Part shown: in pieces, positions 16,732-25,526 of the stretch
How the letters are laid out: each line of letters begins with the position of its first letter
Position numbering within the stretch: the first letter of the stretch is position 1
Source of the DNA: Candidatus Ferrigenium bremense
Lineage (GTDB): Bacteria > Pseudomonadota > Gammaproteobacteria > Burkholderiales > Gallionellaceae
DNA: 64,000 bases
Direction: 5' to 3'
Assembly: GCA_019449635.1 (NCBI GenBank)
Contig: JAGRPI010000023.1
Coordinates: 124,001 to 188,000 of the forward strand
Made by a program: the position numbers and the translations under genes
The notes under the pieces: generated by a model
Seen by the model: only the letters and a program-made list of their open reading frames with translations
Databases searched by the model: none
Told to the model about the DNA's origin: nothing

Positions 16732-17154
16732 GTGGTTGGAATTCTGCTGGTAGCGCACAACTCGCTGGGCGAGAGCTTGGTGGACTGTGTCAAGCATGTA
16801 CTGGGCGAAGCGCCGCATAACCTCAAGGTGTTGACGGTACTGGCCGGCGACGACCCGCAACTGAAACTGGTGGAAGGGCAAACGCTGATCAAGCGACTGG
16901 ATACCGGTGGCGGCGTGCTGATTCTGGCGGATATATTCGGTGCCACGCCGAGCAACATCGCGCGGCAACTATGCCATGCCGAGGGCGTGATGGGTGTGGC
17001 GGGCGCAAATCTGCCGATGCTGCTGCGTGTGGTGTGCAGCTCCAACAAGACCCTCCCGGAGCTGGCGAAGATCGCCGTCGAGGGCGGCCGTGAATGCATT
17101 GTTTATATAGACTCGGAAGGCTGTAATGCTGCAACAAGATGCGCTGATCGTTAA
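16732..17154 (+). CDS. PTS EIIA component, mannose family
   Basis: The 140-residue protein begins VGILLVAHNSLGESL with the phosphorylatable His at residue 9, and contains LADIFGATPSNIA, the mannose-type EIIA fold. It uses a GTG start directly after the stop of the upstream frame and overlaps ptsH by 29 bases. Betaproteobacteria often carry EIIA-HPr-EI without sugar-transporting EIIB/EIIC subunits, and then the chain is regulatory rather than a transporter. No EIIBC genes are seen here. Confidence 0.9.
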   Translation: MVGILLVAHNSLGESLVDCVKHVLGEAPHNLKVLTVLAGDDPQLKLVEGQTLIKRLDTGGGVLILADIFGATPSNIARQLCHAEGVMGVAGANLPMLLRVVCSSNKTLPELAKIAVEGGRECIVYIDSEGCNAATRCADR

Positions 17155-17395
17155 CAAGCTCGGCCTGCATGCGCGCGCCTCGGCCAAGCTCACGCAACTG
17201 GCTTCCAGCTTCAAATGCGATGTGACGCTGTCGCGCAACCAGCGCCGCGTGAACGCGAAGAGCATCATGGGTGTGATGATGCTGGCCGCCTCCAGGGGCT
17301 CGACCATCAGCATCGAAACCGACGGCGAAGACGAAACCGATGCGATGCAGGCCATCCTGAACCTTGTCAGCGATAAATTCGGGGAAGACGAATGA
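17126..17395 (+). CDS. ptsH: Phosphocarrier protein HPr
   Basis: The 89-residue HPr has the EI-phosphorylated His15 in KLGLHARASAKL and Ser46 in AKSIMGVM, the site phosphorylated by HPr kinase in organisms that have one. It passes phosphate from EI to EIIA. It overlaps both neighbours (29 bases with EIIA, four with ptsI), which indicates a coupled operon. Confidence 0.96.
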   Translation: MLQQDALIVNKLGLHARASAKLTQLASSFKCDVTLSRNQRRVNAKSIMGVMMLAASRGSTISIETDGEDETDAMQAILNLVSDKFGEDE

Positions 17396-19116
17396 GCTTC
17401 ACATTACATGGCATCGCGGTCTCCAGCGGCATCGCCATCGGCCATGCGCACCTGGTCTCGCACACCTCGCTGGAGGTCGCGCACTACATTCTGCCCAAGC
17501 ACTTTATCGACATGGAGATCGCGCGCTTCGATGCCGCGCTGCAGGCCACGCGCAAGGAATTCTCCAGCCTGCGCAGCAATCGCCCGACCCACGCCGCCGC
17601 CGAGTTCGACGCCTTCCTCGAATTGCACCAGATGATCCTGGACGACCCGCTGCTGAGCGTCGCACCGCGCGAGATGATCGCCAACGAACATTGCAATGCC
17701 GAATGGGCGCTCAAGGTACAGACGGAAACCCTGGTTGCGCAGTTCGACGAGTTCGAGGATACCTATCTGCGCGAGCGGCAGACCGACGTGAAGCAGGTCG
17801 CCGAACGGCTGCTCAAGCGGCTTGCCGGCGACCCTGGTCACCAGCCGCCGCCGGCACGCCATGATGTCGAGACGATCCTGGTGGCTCACGACTTGAGCCC
17901 CGCCGACCTGATCCAGTTCAAGCCGCAGCAATATGCCGCCTTTGTCACCGATGCCGGCGGCGCGACCTCGCACACCGCGATCGTTGCGCGCGGCCTGAAC
18001 ACGCCGTGCGTGGTGGGCCTGCACAATGCCCGCGAACTGATCCGCGAAGACGACCTGCTGATCCTGGACGGCGAACAGGGCGTACTGATCGTCAAGCCGG
18101 ACAAGTCGGTCCTTGCCGAATACAAGCTGCGCCAAAGCGCGTGGGAACTGGAACGCAAGAAGCTCAAACGGCTGCGCAGCGCGCGCGCCAGCACCCTGGA
18201 CGGCAGCCTCGTCGAATTGCACGCCAACATCGAGAAGCCGGAAGACATCGCCGAGGTGAAAGAAAATGGCGCGACCGGCATCGGCCTGTTCCGCAGCGAA
18301 TTCCTGTTCCTCAACCGCGATGAGCTGCCGGGTGAAGATGAACAGTTCGAGGCGTACCGCGCCGCCGCCGCGGGCATGGACGGACAGCCTGTCACGATCC
18401 GCACCTTCGACCTCGGCGCGGACAAGCAGCTCAAGGGTGCGGAACGTGTCGCCAGCAACCCCGCGCTGGGACTGCGTGCGATCCGTCTGTGCCTGGCCGA
18501 GCCGATGCTGTTCCGCACCCAGCTGCGCGCGCTGCTGCGCGCCACGCAATACGGCAACATCAAGATCCTGATACCGATGCTGTCCAGCGTGTCCGAGCTG
18601 AACCAGGCACTGCTGCTCATCGAGGCAACCAAATTCAGCCTGGATATCGACGGCATTCCATACAACCGCGAGGTCAAGATCGGCGGCATGATCGAGATTC
18701 CTGCCGCTGCGCTGGCGCTGAATGTGTTCGCCAAAAAGCTGGATTTCCTGTCGATCGGCACAAACGACCTGATCCAGTACACGCTGGCGATCGACCGCAC
18801 CGACGAGGAGGTCGCGCACCTGTACGATCCGCTGCACCCCGCCGTACTGTACCTGCTGTCGCACGTCATCGGCACCGCCAACAAGCTCGGCGTGCCCGTG
18901 TCGGTATGCGGCGAAATGGCCGGCGAACTGGCTTACACACGGCTGCTCCTGGGGCTGGGGCTGCGCCAGTTCTCGATGTTTTCGGCGCAAGTGCCGAGCA
19001 TCAAACAGCGCGTGCTCACCACCAGCCTGCCGGAAATCGCCACACTATCGCAGAAGATCCTGCGCGCCGACGACCCGCTCAAGATCCGCGAGTTGCTGGA
19101 CCGGCTGAACGCCTAG
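17392..19116 (+). CDS. ptsI: PTS enzyme I (phosphoenolpyruvate-protein phosphotransferase)
   Basis: This 574-residue enzyme autophosphorylates with PEP and donates phosphate to HPr. The active-site His is residue 194 (GGATSHTAIVARGL). The PEP-binding barrel shows GIGLFRSEFLF and the SIGTNDLIQYTLAIDR motif. The length is normal for EI. It is the last gene of the gshA-apbE-pts run, followed by a repeat-rich gap. Confidence 0.97.
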   Translation: MSFTLHGIAVSSGIAIGHAHLVSHTSLEVAHYILPKHFIDMEIARFDAALQATRKEFSSLRSNRPTHAAAEFDAFLELHQMILDDPLLSVAPREMIANEHCNAEWALKVQTETLVAQFDEFEDTYLRERQTDVKQVAERLLKRLAGDPGHQPPPARHDVETILVAHDLSPADLIQFKPQQYAAFVTDAGGATSHTAIVARGLNTPCVVGLHNARELIREDDLLILDGEQGVLIVKPDKSVLAEYKLRQSAWELERKKLKRLRSARASTLDGSLVELHANIEKPEDIAEVKENGATGIGLFRSEFLFLNRDELPGEDEQFEAYRAAAAGMDGQPVTIRTFDLGADKQLKGAERVASNPALGLRAIRLCLAEPMLFRTQLRALLRATQYGNIKILIPMLSSVSELNQALLLIEATKFSLDIDGIPYNREVKIGGMIEIPAAALALNVFAKKLDFLSIGTNDLIQYTLAIDRTDEEVAHLYDPLHPAVLYLLSHVIGTANKLGVPVSVCGEMAGELAYTRLLLGLGLRQFSMFSAQVPSIKQRVLTTSLPEIATLSQKILRADDPLKIRELLDRLNA

Positions 19117-19190
19117 AACCCTCAACGCCCCGAACCCTCAACGCCCAGTACCGATTGACAGCAATTCGCAAAACACGGAAACTGCGTACC

Positions 19191-19240
19191 ATAACCAGCG
19201 ACTTAACGAGTGTTGTGTGCTCGTTTAGCCGAATGGCCAT
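19191..19240 (+). repeat. Family A repeat, copy 5 (3' end missing)
   Basis: Starts ATAACCAGCGACTT, with inner arms AACGAGT and GCTCGTT (one G-U pair), and stops at GAATGGCCAT where copy 6 begins. The tandem pair lies 3' of ptsI. The 326-base gap 19117-19442 holds copies 5 and 6, the SAM-II candidate and a hairpin. Confidence 0.7.
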
Positions 19241-19300
19241 GACCAATGACTTGGCGAACGTCGTTTGCTCGCCCAGTCAGATGGCCAGTAGTTCTATCAG
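19239..19300 (+). repeat. Family A 62-bp hairpin repeat, copy 6
   Basis: Full-length copy fused to copy 5. Inner arms GGCGAAC and GCTCGCC have one mismatch; the tail is GTAGTTCTATCAG. Confidence 0.75.
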
Positions 19301-19310
19301 CAGTTTCACC

Positions 19311-19366
19311 AGTGCCGATTTGACATCAGCTTGCGGGGCACTTAAAACATACCAGCTAAAGCGAGG
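19311..19366 (+). promoter_or_regulatory. SAM-II (SAM-alpha) riboswitch candidate upstream of metX
   Basis: P1 is formed by AGTGCC (19311-19316) and GGCACT (19337-19342). The loop carries GATTTGA and GCTTGC, and the 3' strand carries TTAAA and GCTAAAG (19355-19361). These are, in order, the conserved blocks of the SAM-II pseudoknot as I remember it. It lies directly upstream of metX, the expected target, which is repressed when S-adenosylmethionine is abundant. A covariance-model search would confirm it. Confidence 0.75.
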
Positions 19367-19368
19367 CG

Positions 19369-19399
19369 ACCCGCTCCGTTTTAGCCGAGCGGGTTTTGT
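19369..19399 (+). terminator. Hairpin with T-rich tail in the metX leader
   Basis: Perfect 8-bp arms ACCCGCTC (19369-19376) and GAGCGGGT (19387-19394) are followed by TTTGTTTTT. It lies between the SAM-II candidate and metX, so it could be an attenuator governed by the riboswitch. Confidence 0.6.
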
Positions 19400-19442
19400 T
19401 TTTCCGCTTTAGCAAAAGAGGGTTTTATTTAAGGTACTCATT

Positions 19443-20582
19443 TTGAACGCATCAAACAGCATCGGCATCGTCAGCGCGAAACGTGCGCAATTCGACACTC
19501 CGCTGGTTTTCCGCAGCGGCGCGGTGCTGCCGCGCTATGAGCTGGTGTACGAAACCTACGGCAAGCTGAATGCCGACAAGTCCAACGCGATCCTGATCTG
19601 CCATGCGCTGTCCGGGCATCACCATGTGGCGGGCTATTATGCGGACGAACCCGGGAACATCGGCTGGTGGGATAACATGGTGGGACCCGGCAAGCCGATC
19701 AACACCGACAAGTTCTTCGTGATCGGCCTGAACAACCTCGGCGGATGCCACGGCTCGACCGGCCCTTCCTCGATCGACCCGGCAACCGGGCAGCCCTACG
19801 GCGCGAATTTCCCGGTCATCACGGTGGAAGACTGGGTGGCATCGCAGGCGCGCCTCGCCGACCTGCTCGGCATCCGGCAATTCGCGGCGGTGATCGGCGG
19901 CAGCCTCGGAGGGATGCAGGCGCTGCAATGGTCGCTGACCTTCCCCGAGCGGGTGCGCCATGTGCTGGCGATCGCCGCCGCACCGCACCTAACCGCGCAG
20001 AACATCGCATTCAACGATGTGGCGCGCAGCGCGATACTGAGCGACCCGGATTTTCACGGCGGCAATTTCTACCGGCACAACGTGGTGCCGACGCGCGGCC
20101 TGAGGCTGGCGCGCATGCTGGGGCACATCACCTATCTGTCCGACGACGTGATGGCGGACAAGTTCGGGCGCGAGCTGCGCGACGGTAAATTCAATTACAG
20201 CTATAACATCGAGTTCGAGATCGAGTCCTACCTGCGCTACCAGGGCGACAAATTCGCGGCCTATTTCGACGCCAACACCTACCTGCTGATGACCAAGGCA
20301 CTGGATTATTTCGACCCGGCGCATGATTTCGGCGGCGACCTCAACCAGGCGTTCGCATCCGCCAAGGCGGATTTCCTGGTGATCTCGTTCACCACCGACT
20401 GGCGTTTTTCGCCCGCGCGCGCGCGCGAGATCGTGCGCCCCCTGCTGCACAACCGGCGCAGCGTCAGCTATGCGGAGATCACCTCGACGCACGGCCACGA
20501 TTCCTTCCTGATGGAAAACCCGCACTACTTCGACGTGGTGCGCGCCTATCTGGACAATGTCGCAAGGGAGGCGTCAGCATGA
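19443..20582 (+). CDS. metX: Homoserine O-acyltransferase (MetX)
   Basis: MetX acylates homoserine as the first committed step of methionine synthesis. The 379-residue alpha/beta hydrolase has the nucleophile elbow [13 protein letters not shown] (Ser about residue 154), the N-terminal [12 protein letters not shown] and the C-terminal catalytic His in [10 protein letters not shown]. The start is TTG at 19443 with AAGG upstream; no ATG would preserve the conserved N-terminus. It overlaps metW by four bases. Acetyl versus succinyl specificity cannot be told from motif reading; betaproteobacterial MetX proteins are often succinyltransferases. Confidence 0.95.
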   Translation: MNASNSIGIVSAKRAQFDTPLVFRSGAVLPRYELVYETYGKLNADKSNAILICHALSGHHHVAGYYADEPGNIGWWDNMVGPGKPINTDKFFVIGLNNLGGCHGSTGPSSIDPATGQPYGANFPVITVEDWVASQARLADLLGIRQFAAVIGGSLGGMQALQWSLTFPERVRHVLAIAAAPHLTAQNIAFNDVARSAILSDPDFHGGNFYRHNVVPTRGLRLARMLGHITYLSDDVMADKFGRELRDGKFNYSYNIEFEIESYLRYQGDKFAAYFDANTYLLMTKALDYFDPAHDFGGDLNQAFASAKADFLVISFTTDWRFSPARAREIVRPLLHNRRSVSYAEITSTHGHDSFLMENPHYFDVVRAYLDNVAREASA

Positions 20583-21193
20583 CGCAAGACGATATCGCCC
20601 GGCTCGCCGCCGAACGCCCGGACTTTGCCGCAATCGCCGCATGGATACCCAAGGGCGCATCGGTGCTCGACCTCGGCTGCGGCGACGGCAGCCTGTTGCG
20701 CTACCTCAAGGAGACCCGCGCGGTGCGCGGCTACGGCGTGGAGATCAACGACCTCGACATCGTGTCGTGCATCGCCAACGGCGTGAACGTGATCCAGAAC
20801 GACCTGGAATCCGGCCTGTCCGACTTCGAGGACGGCTCTTTCGACTTCGTGATCCTGTCGCAGACGCTGCAGGCCACGCGCCACACCGAGGCGCTGATCC
20901 GGGAAATGCTGCGCGTCGGGCGCGAAGGCATCGTCAGCTTCCCCAACTTCGGTTACTGGCGCAACCGCTTCAGAGTGCTGCTCGGCAATATGCCGGTTTC
21001 CAGCGATCTGCCCTACCAGTGGTATGACACGCCGAACGTGCATCTGTGCACACTGCATGACTTCGAGAGTTTTTGCCGTGACAAACGCGTAACGGTGCTG
21101 GGACGCCGCGTGATGACCGGCGAAAGAGAAGCAGGTTTGCTGCCGAACCTGCTGGGCAGCACGGCGGTGTACCGGTTTCGGCGTGGGATATGA
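20579..21193 (+). CDS. metW: Methionine biosynthesis protein MetW (methyltransferase fold)
   Basis: This 204-residue class I methyltransferase-fold protein has the SAM-binding motif [15 protein letters not shown]. MetW is genetically coupled to MetX in proteobacteria and is needed for full homoserine acyltransferase activity; its own catalytic activity is unclear. The start overlaps the metX stop (ATGA), so the SAM-II candidate should control both. Confidence 0.94.
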   Translation: MTQDDIARLAAERPDFAAIAAWIPKGASVLDLGCGDGSLLRYLKETRAVRGYGVEINDLDIVSCIANGVNVIQNDLESGLSDFEDGSFDFVILSQTLQATRHTEALIREMLRVGREGIVSFPNFGYWRNRFRVLLGNMPVSSDLPYQWYDTPNVHLCTLHDFESFCRDKRVTVLGRRVMTGEREAGLLPNLLGSTAVYRFRRGI

Positions 21194-21217
21194 CGGCAAG
21201 CTATTCTCTTTTGTCAT

Positions 21218-21272
21218 TGATGGAACAACTAGCCATTCGATTAAGCCCGCAAGCGGGCAAATCTCTGGTTAT
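21218..21272 (-). repeat. Family A repeat, copy 7 (shortened loop)
   Basis: The hairpin is shorter by seven bases but perfectly paired. Inner arms are GCCCGC and GCGGGC, and the outer GACT/AGTC pair seen in other copies is here GATT/AATC, a compensatory change. It lies 3' of metW. Confidence 0.75.
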
Positions 21273-21345
21273 CCGGCGTAGGCCGGATAACCGGTTTTTG
21301 TTTATGCCTGGACACCGGCCTGCGCCGGTGTGACGCCCCCCTCAC

Positions 21346-22599
21346 ATGACCGTCTGGCAGCAGCTCTTCACCCGCCGCATGCTGATCTGCGTGTTCACCG
21401 GCTTTGCTTCCGGCCTGCCGCTGTACCTGCTGCTCAACCTGGTTCCGGCCTGGCTGCGCACCGAACATATCGATCTCAAGGTGATCGGCGCATTCGCGCT
21501 GATCCAGTTCCCCTACACCTGGAAGTTCCTCTGGTCGCCGCTGCTGGACCGTTATGTCGTGCCGGCGTTGGGGCGGCGGCGCGGCTGGATGCTGCTGACC
21601 CAGGTCGCGCTGCTGGTGGTGATTGCTTCGCTGGGCGGCTTCTCGCCGCAAAACGATCTGGGCGTCATCGTGCTGCTCGCCACGCTGCTGGCTTTCCTCA
21701 GCGCCACGCAAGACATCGTGCTGGATGCCTATCGCCGCGAGTTGCTGCTGGACAACGAACTCGGCCTGGGCAACGCGGTGCATGTCAACGCCTACCGCAT
21801 CGCCGGTCTGATACCCGGCTCGCTGTCGCTGATCCTCGCCGACCATCTGCCGTGGGACACGGTATTCCTGATCACCGCGCTGTTCATGCTGCCCGGCATC
21901 GCGATGACGCTGCTGGTCAGGGAGCCGGTCGCGGTCAATGTGCCCAAGACGTTGCGCGCCGCAGTGATCGAGCCGTTCCGCGAATTCATCGGTCGACAAG
22001 GCTGGCAAGGCGCGCTGCTGATCCTGGCCTTCCTGTTCTTCTACAAGCTCGGCGACAGCCTGTGCACCGCGCTGGCGACGCCGTTCTATCTCGACATGGG
22101 TTTCAGCAAATCGCAGATCGGCCTGATCGCAAAGAATGCCGGACTGTGGCCGGCGGTGATCGGCGCGCTGCTCGGCGGCATCTGGATGCTCAAGCTCGGC
22201 ATCAACCGCGCGCTGTGGCTGTTCGGCGTGGTGCAAGTGGTGTCGATCTTCGGTTTTTACTGGCTGGCAGTCCAAGGCGCCCATGCGGAAATCACCGCGC
22301 TGCACCTCACCCAGCTGGCGTTCGTGATCGGCCTGGAAGCATTCGGCGTCGGCCTGGGCACGGCGGCCTTCGTCGCCTATATCGCGCACACCACCCACCC
22401 CGCCTACACCGCCACCCAGTTCGCGCTGTTCACCAGCCTCGCCGCCGTGCCGCGCACCTTCATCAATGCCACGGCGGGCTGGCTGGTGGAACAGATGGGC
22501 TGGAGCGGCTTCTTCCTGCTGTGCGCGGTATTGGCGATACCGGGGATGCTGTTGCTGCTCAAGGTCGCGCCATGGCAGGATACCGCTCCACGCGGTTAA
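21346..22599 (+). CDS. ampG: AmpG-like muropeptide MFS transporter
   Basis: The 417-residue protein has about twelve hydrophobic helices and AmpG-family features: GFASGLPLYLLLNLVPAWLR near the N-terminus, FPYTWKFLWSPLLDRY, and LSATQDIVLDAYRRELL. AmpG imports anhydromuropeptides for cell-wall recycling at the inner membrane. It is a single gene flanked by repeats (family A upstream, family B downstream). Confidence 0.9.
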   Translation: MTVWQQLFTRRMLICVFTGFASGLPLYLLLNLVPAWLRTEHIDLKVIGAFALIQFPYTWKFLWSPLLDRYVVPALGRRRGWMLLTQVALLVVIASLGGFSPQNDLGVIVLLATLLAFLSATQDIVLDAYRRELLLDNELGLGNAVHVNAYRIAGLIPGSLSLILADHLPWDTVFLITALFMLPGIAMTLLVREPVAVNVPKTLRAAVIEPFREFIGRQGWQGALLILAFLFFYKLGDSLCTALATPFYLDMGFSKSQIGLIAKNAGLWPAVIGALLGGIWMLKLGINRALWLFGVVQVVSIFGFYWLAVQGAHAEITALHLTQLAFVIGLEAFGVGLGTAAFVAYIAHTTHPAYTATQFALFTSLAAVPRTFINATAGWLVEQMGWSGFFLLCAVLAIPGMLLLLKVAPWQDTAPRG

Positions 22600-22660
22600 T
22601 GAGAATCAACCGCCCATTAGAACGAAGTGGATAACCGATAAATCTGGAAAACGCAATCCA

Positions 22661-22793
22661 GCCACGGATGAACACGGATAGACACAGATGAATAATGGGT
22701 TGCATCAGCCTTTTCCCTGTACTGTTTGGATGAAATACCAACCCCTCGCAATGCGATGTTTTATCCGTGTTCATCCGTGTCAATCTGTGGCTA
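22661..22793. repeat. Family B element, copy 1
   Basis: The terminal inverted arms are built of imperfect 10-11 base units (CACGGAT plus 3-4 bases; complement ATCCGTG) on either side of a unique centre. It ends just before the Shine-Dalgarno of the next gene. Confidence 0.75.
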
Positions 22794-22808
22794 AACGAGG
22801 TTTTTAGG

Positions 22809-23603
22809 ATGAAGCGTTTCCTGATGTGCGAGCCGCGGTTTTATGAGGTGTGCTACGTGATCAATCCCTGGATGGAAGGCAACCTGGGAAAGGTGGACAA
22901 GGCGCTGGCGCAGCGGCAATGGGATAACCTGCATGGCATCGCGGCGAGGCTGGCATCGGTCAGCCTGATCGAGCCCGTTGCCGGACTGCCGGACATGGTA
23001 TTCACCGCCAATGCCGGACTCGTCCACAAGAGCGATGTCATCGTCTCGTCGTTCCGCCACACCGAAAGGCAGCCTGAAGCGCGGCACTTCGAGAGATTCT
23101 TTGCTGCGCAGGGTTACCGCGTGCAGCGCCTTCGGCAAGACACGATATTCGAAGGCGCGGGAGACGCGCTGTTCGATTCGCATGACAGGCTATGGATCGG
23201 CTCGGGAATCAGGAGCGATCTGCAGGCACTGGACGAGATCGTCGAAGCGCTCGGTATCGAAGCCTGCGGGCTCGAGCTCGTCGATCCGCACTGGTATCAC
23301 CTCGACACGGCGTTCTGTCCATTGCCGGAAGGCCTGGCCATCGCCTACGCGAAGGCGTTTTCAAAGAAGAGCGTGGATACCCTTGAGCGCACCTTCGGTG
23401 AAGACATCGTCTGGGTCTCGGAATCGGATGCAGAGAATTTCGCCTGCAATGCCATCTCCATCGACCGAAACGTCATCATGCACCGTGCATCGGCAGAGCT
23501 GAAGCTCGCCCTCAAGCAGCGCGGCCTCGAAGTCATCGAAACGGACGTCTCCGAATTTCTCAAGGCCGGCGGCGCGTGCAAGTGCCTGACGCTGGAGATC
23601 TGA
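22809..23603 (+). CDS. Amidinotransferase/dimethylargininase-family hydrolase
   Basis: The 264-residue protein belongs to the guanidine-group-modifying fold (arginine deiminase, DDAH, arginine dihydrolase). Seen are the GLPDMVFTANAGL motif, a catalytic-His region DPHWYHLDTAFCPLP, the FACNAI substrate loop and the C-terminal nucleophile Cys in GGACKCLTLEI. The substrate may be arginine or a methylarginine. The ATG at 22809 has GAGG upstream; the longer frame from 22767 is repeat B. It is convergent with argA, which would suit a role in arginine turnover, though that is inference. Confidence 0.8.
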   Translation: MKRFLMCEPRFYEVCYVINPWMEGNLGKVDKALAQRQWDNLHGIAARLASVSLIEPVAGLPDMVFTANAGLVHKSDVIVSSFRHTERQPEARHFERFFAAQGYRVQRLRQDTIFEGAGDALFDSHDRLWIGSGIRSDLQALDEIVEALGIEACGLELVDPHWYHLDTAFCPLPEGLAIAYAKAFSKKSVDTLERTFGEDIVWVSESDAENFACNAISIDRNVIMHRASAELKLALKQRGLEVIETDVSEFLKAGGACKCLTLEI

Positions 23604-23616
23604 ACCTTAAAACCTC

Positions 23617-23747
23617 AGCCACAGATTGACACGGATAACCACGGATAAGATCGCATTACCTGGGGCTGGCATCTCACCTCAATGGTACGAGGGGAAGTTG
23701 ATGCAACCCATTGTTCATCTGTGTCAATCCGTGTTCATCCGTGGCTC
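23617..23747. repeat. Family B element, copy 2
   Basis: The arms of CACGGAT-type units are in inverted orientation (CCACAGATTGACACGGAT at the left, ATCCGTGTTCATCCGTGG at the right) with a unique centre. It lies between two convergent genes. Confidence 0.75.
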
Positions 23748-23767
23748 AATTGCGTTTTTCAGCAAGC

Positions 23768-23853
23768 GTAGGATGGGTTGAGCAACGCGATACCCATCGC
23801 GGACGACGATTAAATGTTGGGTATCGCTACGCTCCACCCAACCTACAACGGCA
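23768..23853. repeat. Palindromic repeat (GTAGGATGGGTT type)
   Basis: Inverted ends GTAGGATGGGTTGAG and CTCCACCCAACCTAC enclose GATACCCATCGCG and GGGTATCGC. The type is common in many proteobacterial genomes. It occupies the 3' gap between the amidinotransferase and argA genes. Confidence 0.65.
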
Positions 23854-23859
23854 TCCGCA

Positions 23860-25182
23860 TCAAATCTTCCGCACAAACACCTTCGATTTCCGCTGCCAGT
23901 TGTACAGCGACTTCTTCTGCGCGGGCAGCGCGGCGACATCGGCCTCGCTGAAGCCGCGCTCGATGAACCAGTGCGCGGTGCGCGTGGTGAGCACGAACAG
24001 TTTTTTCAGCCCCTGCGTCTTGGCGAGGCCGGTCATGTGGTCGAGGATGACCTGGCCGTAGCCGCGGTCGCGGCATTGCGCGTCCACCGCAAGGCAGGCC
24101 AGTTCGGCGGCGGCCTCGTCGGGGAACGGGTAGAGCGCGGCGCAGCCGACGATGCGGTGGTCGTGTTCCAGCACCACGAAGCGCGCGATCTCGCGCTCCA
24201 GCAATTCGCGGTTGCGCCGCACCAGAATGCCTTCGGCTTCCAGCGGGCGAAGCAAATGCAGGATGCCGCCGACATCCTCGATGGTGGCGGCGCGCAGGGT
24301 GTTGAGCGTGCTTTCCACCACCATCGTGCCGATGCCATCGTCGCTGAACAGCTCCTGCAACACCGCGCCGTCGGTGTGGCGGCTGATCAGGTGGGTGCGC
24401 GCCACGCCGGCCTCGCAGGCGCGAATCGCGCAGGGCAGATACAGGCTCACGTCGTCCGGCAGCTTGCGCTTGCCGGACAACACCGCCTGCGCCCCGGCAA
24501 TCGTGAGCTCCTTGAGCAGCTTGCCCTTCTTGTCCTGCACGCCGTCGGTATCCATCAGGAACACCAGCTTGTCGGCATCCAGCGCGATGGCGGTGGCGGT
24601 CGCGATGTCTTCCAGCGTGACGTTGAACACCTCGCCGGTGGGCGAATAGCCGAGCGGCGAGAGCAGCACCACCTCGCCGAAATCCATGCGGTCGTTGAGC
24701 GCCGCAATGTCCACCTTGCGCACGCTGCCGGTATGCATCAGGTCGACGCCGTTGATGATGCCGATGGGCTGCGCGGTGATGAAGTTGCCGCCCGCCACGC
24801 GGATGTCGGCGTTGGCCATCGGCGAATTCGCCAGCCCCATCGACAGCAGCGCCTCGATCTCCACGCGCACCCGGCCGACCGCTTCCTTCACGCATTGCAT
24901 GCTATCCGCATCGGTCATGCGGATACCTTGGTGATACGTGTCGCCGAGATTGTTTTTCGCCAGATGTTGTTCGATCTGCGGGCGCGCGCCATGCACCAGA
25001 ACCAGCCGGATGCCGAGCGCGGCGAGCAGGTTGAAATCGTGCGTCAGCTCGACGAACTTGCCGTCGGAGACCACCTCGCCGCCGAACGCGATGACGAAGG
25101 TCTTGCCGCGGAAAGCGTTGATGTAGGGCGCGACGGAGCGAAACCAGGCAACGAAATCGGCGGAGGTAGTGGTGATCGGCAT
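23860..25182 (-). CDS. argA: Amino-acid N-acetyltransferase (N-acetylglutamate synthase)
   Basis: The 440-residue protein combines an N-terminal amino-acid-kinase-like domain (FVIAFGGEVV, LVLVHGARPQIE) with a C-terminal GNAT domain (ACLAVDAQCRDRGYGQVIL, GLKKLFVLTTRTAHWFIERGF). This is the classical ArgA that starts arginine synthesis and is usually feedback-inhibited by arginine. It starts at MPITTTSADFVAWFR. It is a monocistronic gene with repeat copy 8 upstream. Confidence 0.96.
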   Translation of the reverse strand: MPITTTSADFVAWFRSVAPYINAFRGKTFVIAFGGEVVSDGKFVELTHDFNLLAALGIRLVLVHGARPQIEQHLAKNNLGDTYHQGIRMTDADSMQCVKEAVGRVRVEIEALLSMGLANSPMANADIRVAGGNFITAQPIGIINGVDLMHTGSVRKVDIAALNDRMDFGEVVLLSPLGYSPTGEVFNVTLEDIATATAIALDADKLVFLMDTDGVQDKKGKLLKELTIAGAQAVLSGKRKLPDDVSLYLPCAIRACEAGVARTHLISRHTDGAVLQELFSDDGIGTMVVESTLNTLRAATIEDVGGILHLLRPLEAEGILVRRNRELLEREIARFVVLEHDHRIVGCAALYPFPDEAAAELACLAVDAQCRDRGYGQVILDHMTGLAKTQGLKKLFVLTTRTAHWFIERGFSEADVAALPAQKKSLYNWQRKSKVFVRKI

Positions 25183-25237
25183 TTAGGACTCCCTAGTGCA
25201 ATGCGCGCATCATGCCGCGCTATTCCTCATCTAGCAA

Positions 25238-25299
25238 CTGATGGAACTACTAGCCATCTGACTAACCCAGCAAACAACGCTGGGCAAGTCATTGGTTAT
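25238..25299 (-). repeat. Family A 62-bp hairpin repeat, copy 8
   Basis: Inner arms CCCAGC and GCTGGG pair perfectly around GTTGTTT. The repeat overlaps the last codons and the stop codon of the tautomerase gene (stop 25289-25291). Confidence 0.8.
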
Positions 25300-25465
25300 G
25301 TCTGGCGATCGCCCGGTTTTCGTCGGGCAGTTCGTCGAAAGAAATGTAAGTGTATGACTTCGGCTTGAGCGCGATGCGCTCCAGCGTATCGGTGATCTCG
25401 GCGGCGATCCCGGCCTTCTGTTCGCGGGTCAGCGTTCCCGCGATGCTGATATTGACATAGGGCAT
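25289..25465 (-). CDS. 4-oxalocrotonate tautomerase-family protein
   Basis: This 58-residue protein begins MPYVNISIAGTLTREQKAGI, with the catalytic N-terminal proline, and continues ITDTLERIALKPKSYTYISF, the 4-OT fold. Such proteins tautomerise small enols; the substrate here is unknown. The last three codons (HNQ) and the stop lie in family A copy 8, so the C-terminus appears to have been rewritten by the repeat. The gene is below most length cut-offs. GGAG (25469-25472) is the only Shine-Dalgarno match and lies close to the ATG. Confidence 0.8.
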   Translation of the reverse strand: MPYVNISIAGTLTREQKAGIAAEITDTLERIALKPKSYTYISFDELPDENRAIARHNQ

Positions 25466-25526
25466 GATTTCTCCTATTTCAAGTTCAGGGTTTTGTGTTT
25501 CCCCACTTACTACTTCCCACTATCGA

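Noticed and set aside
17404-18990. 528-codon minus-strand frame opposite ptsI
   Set aside because: Antisense shadow of ptsI with no family features.
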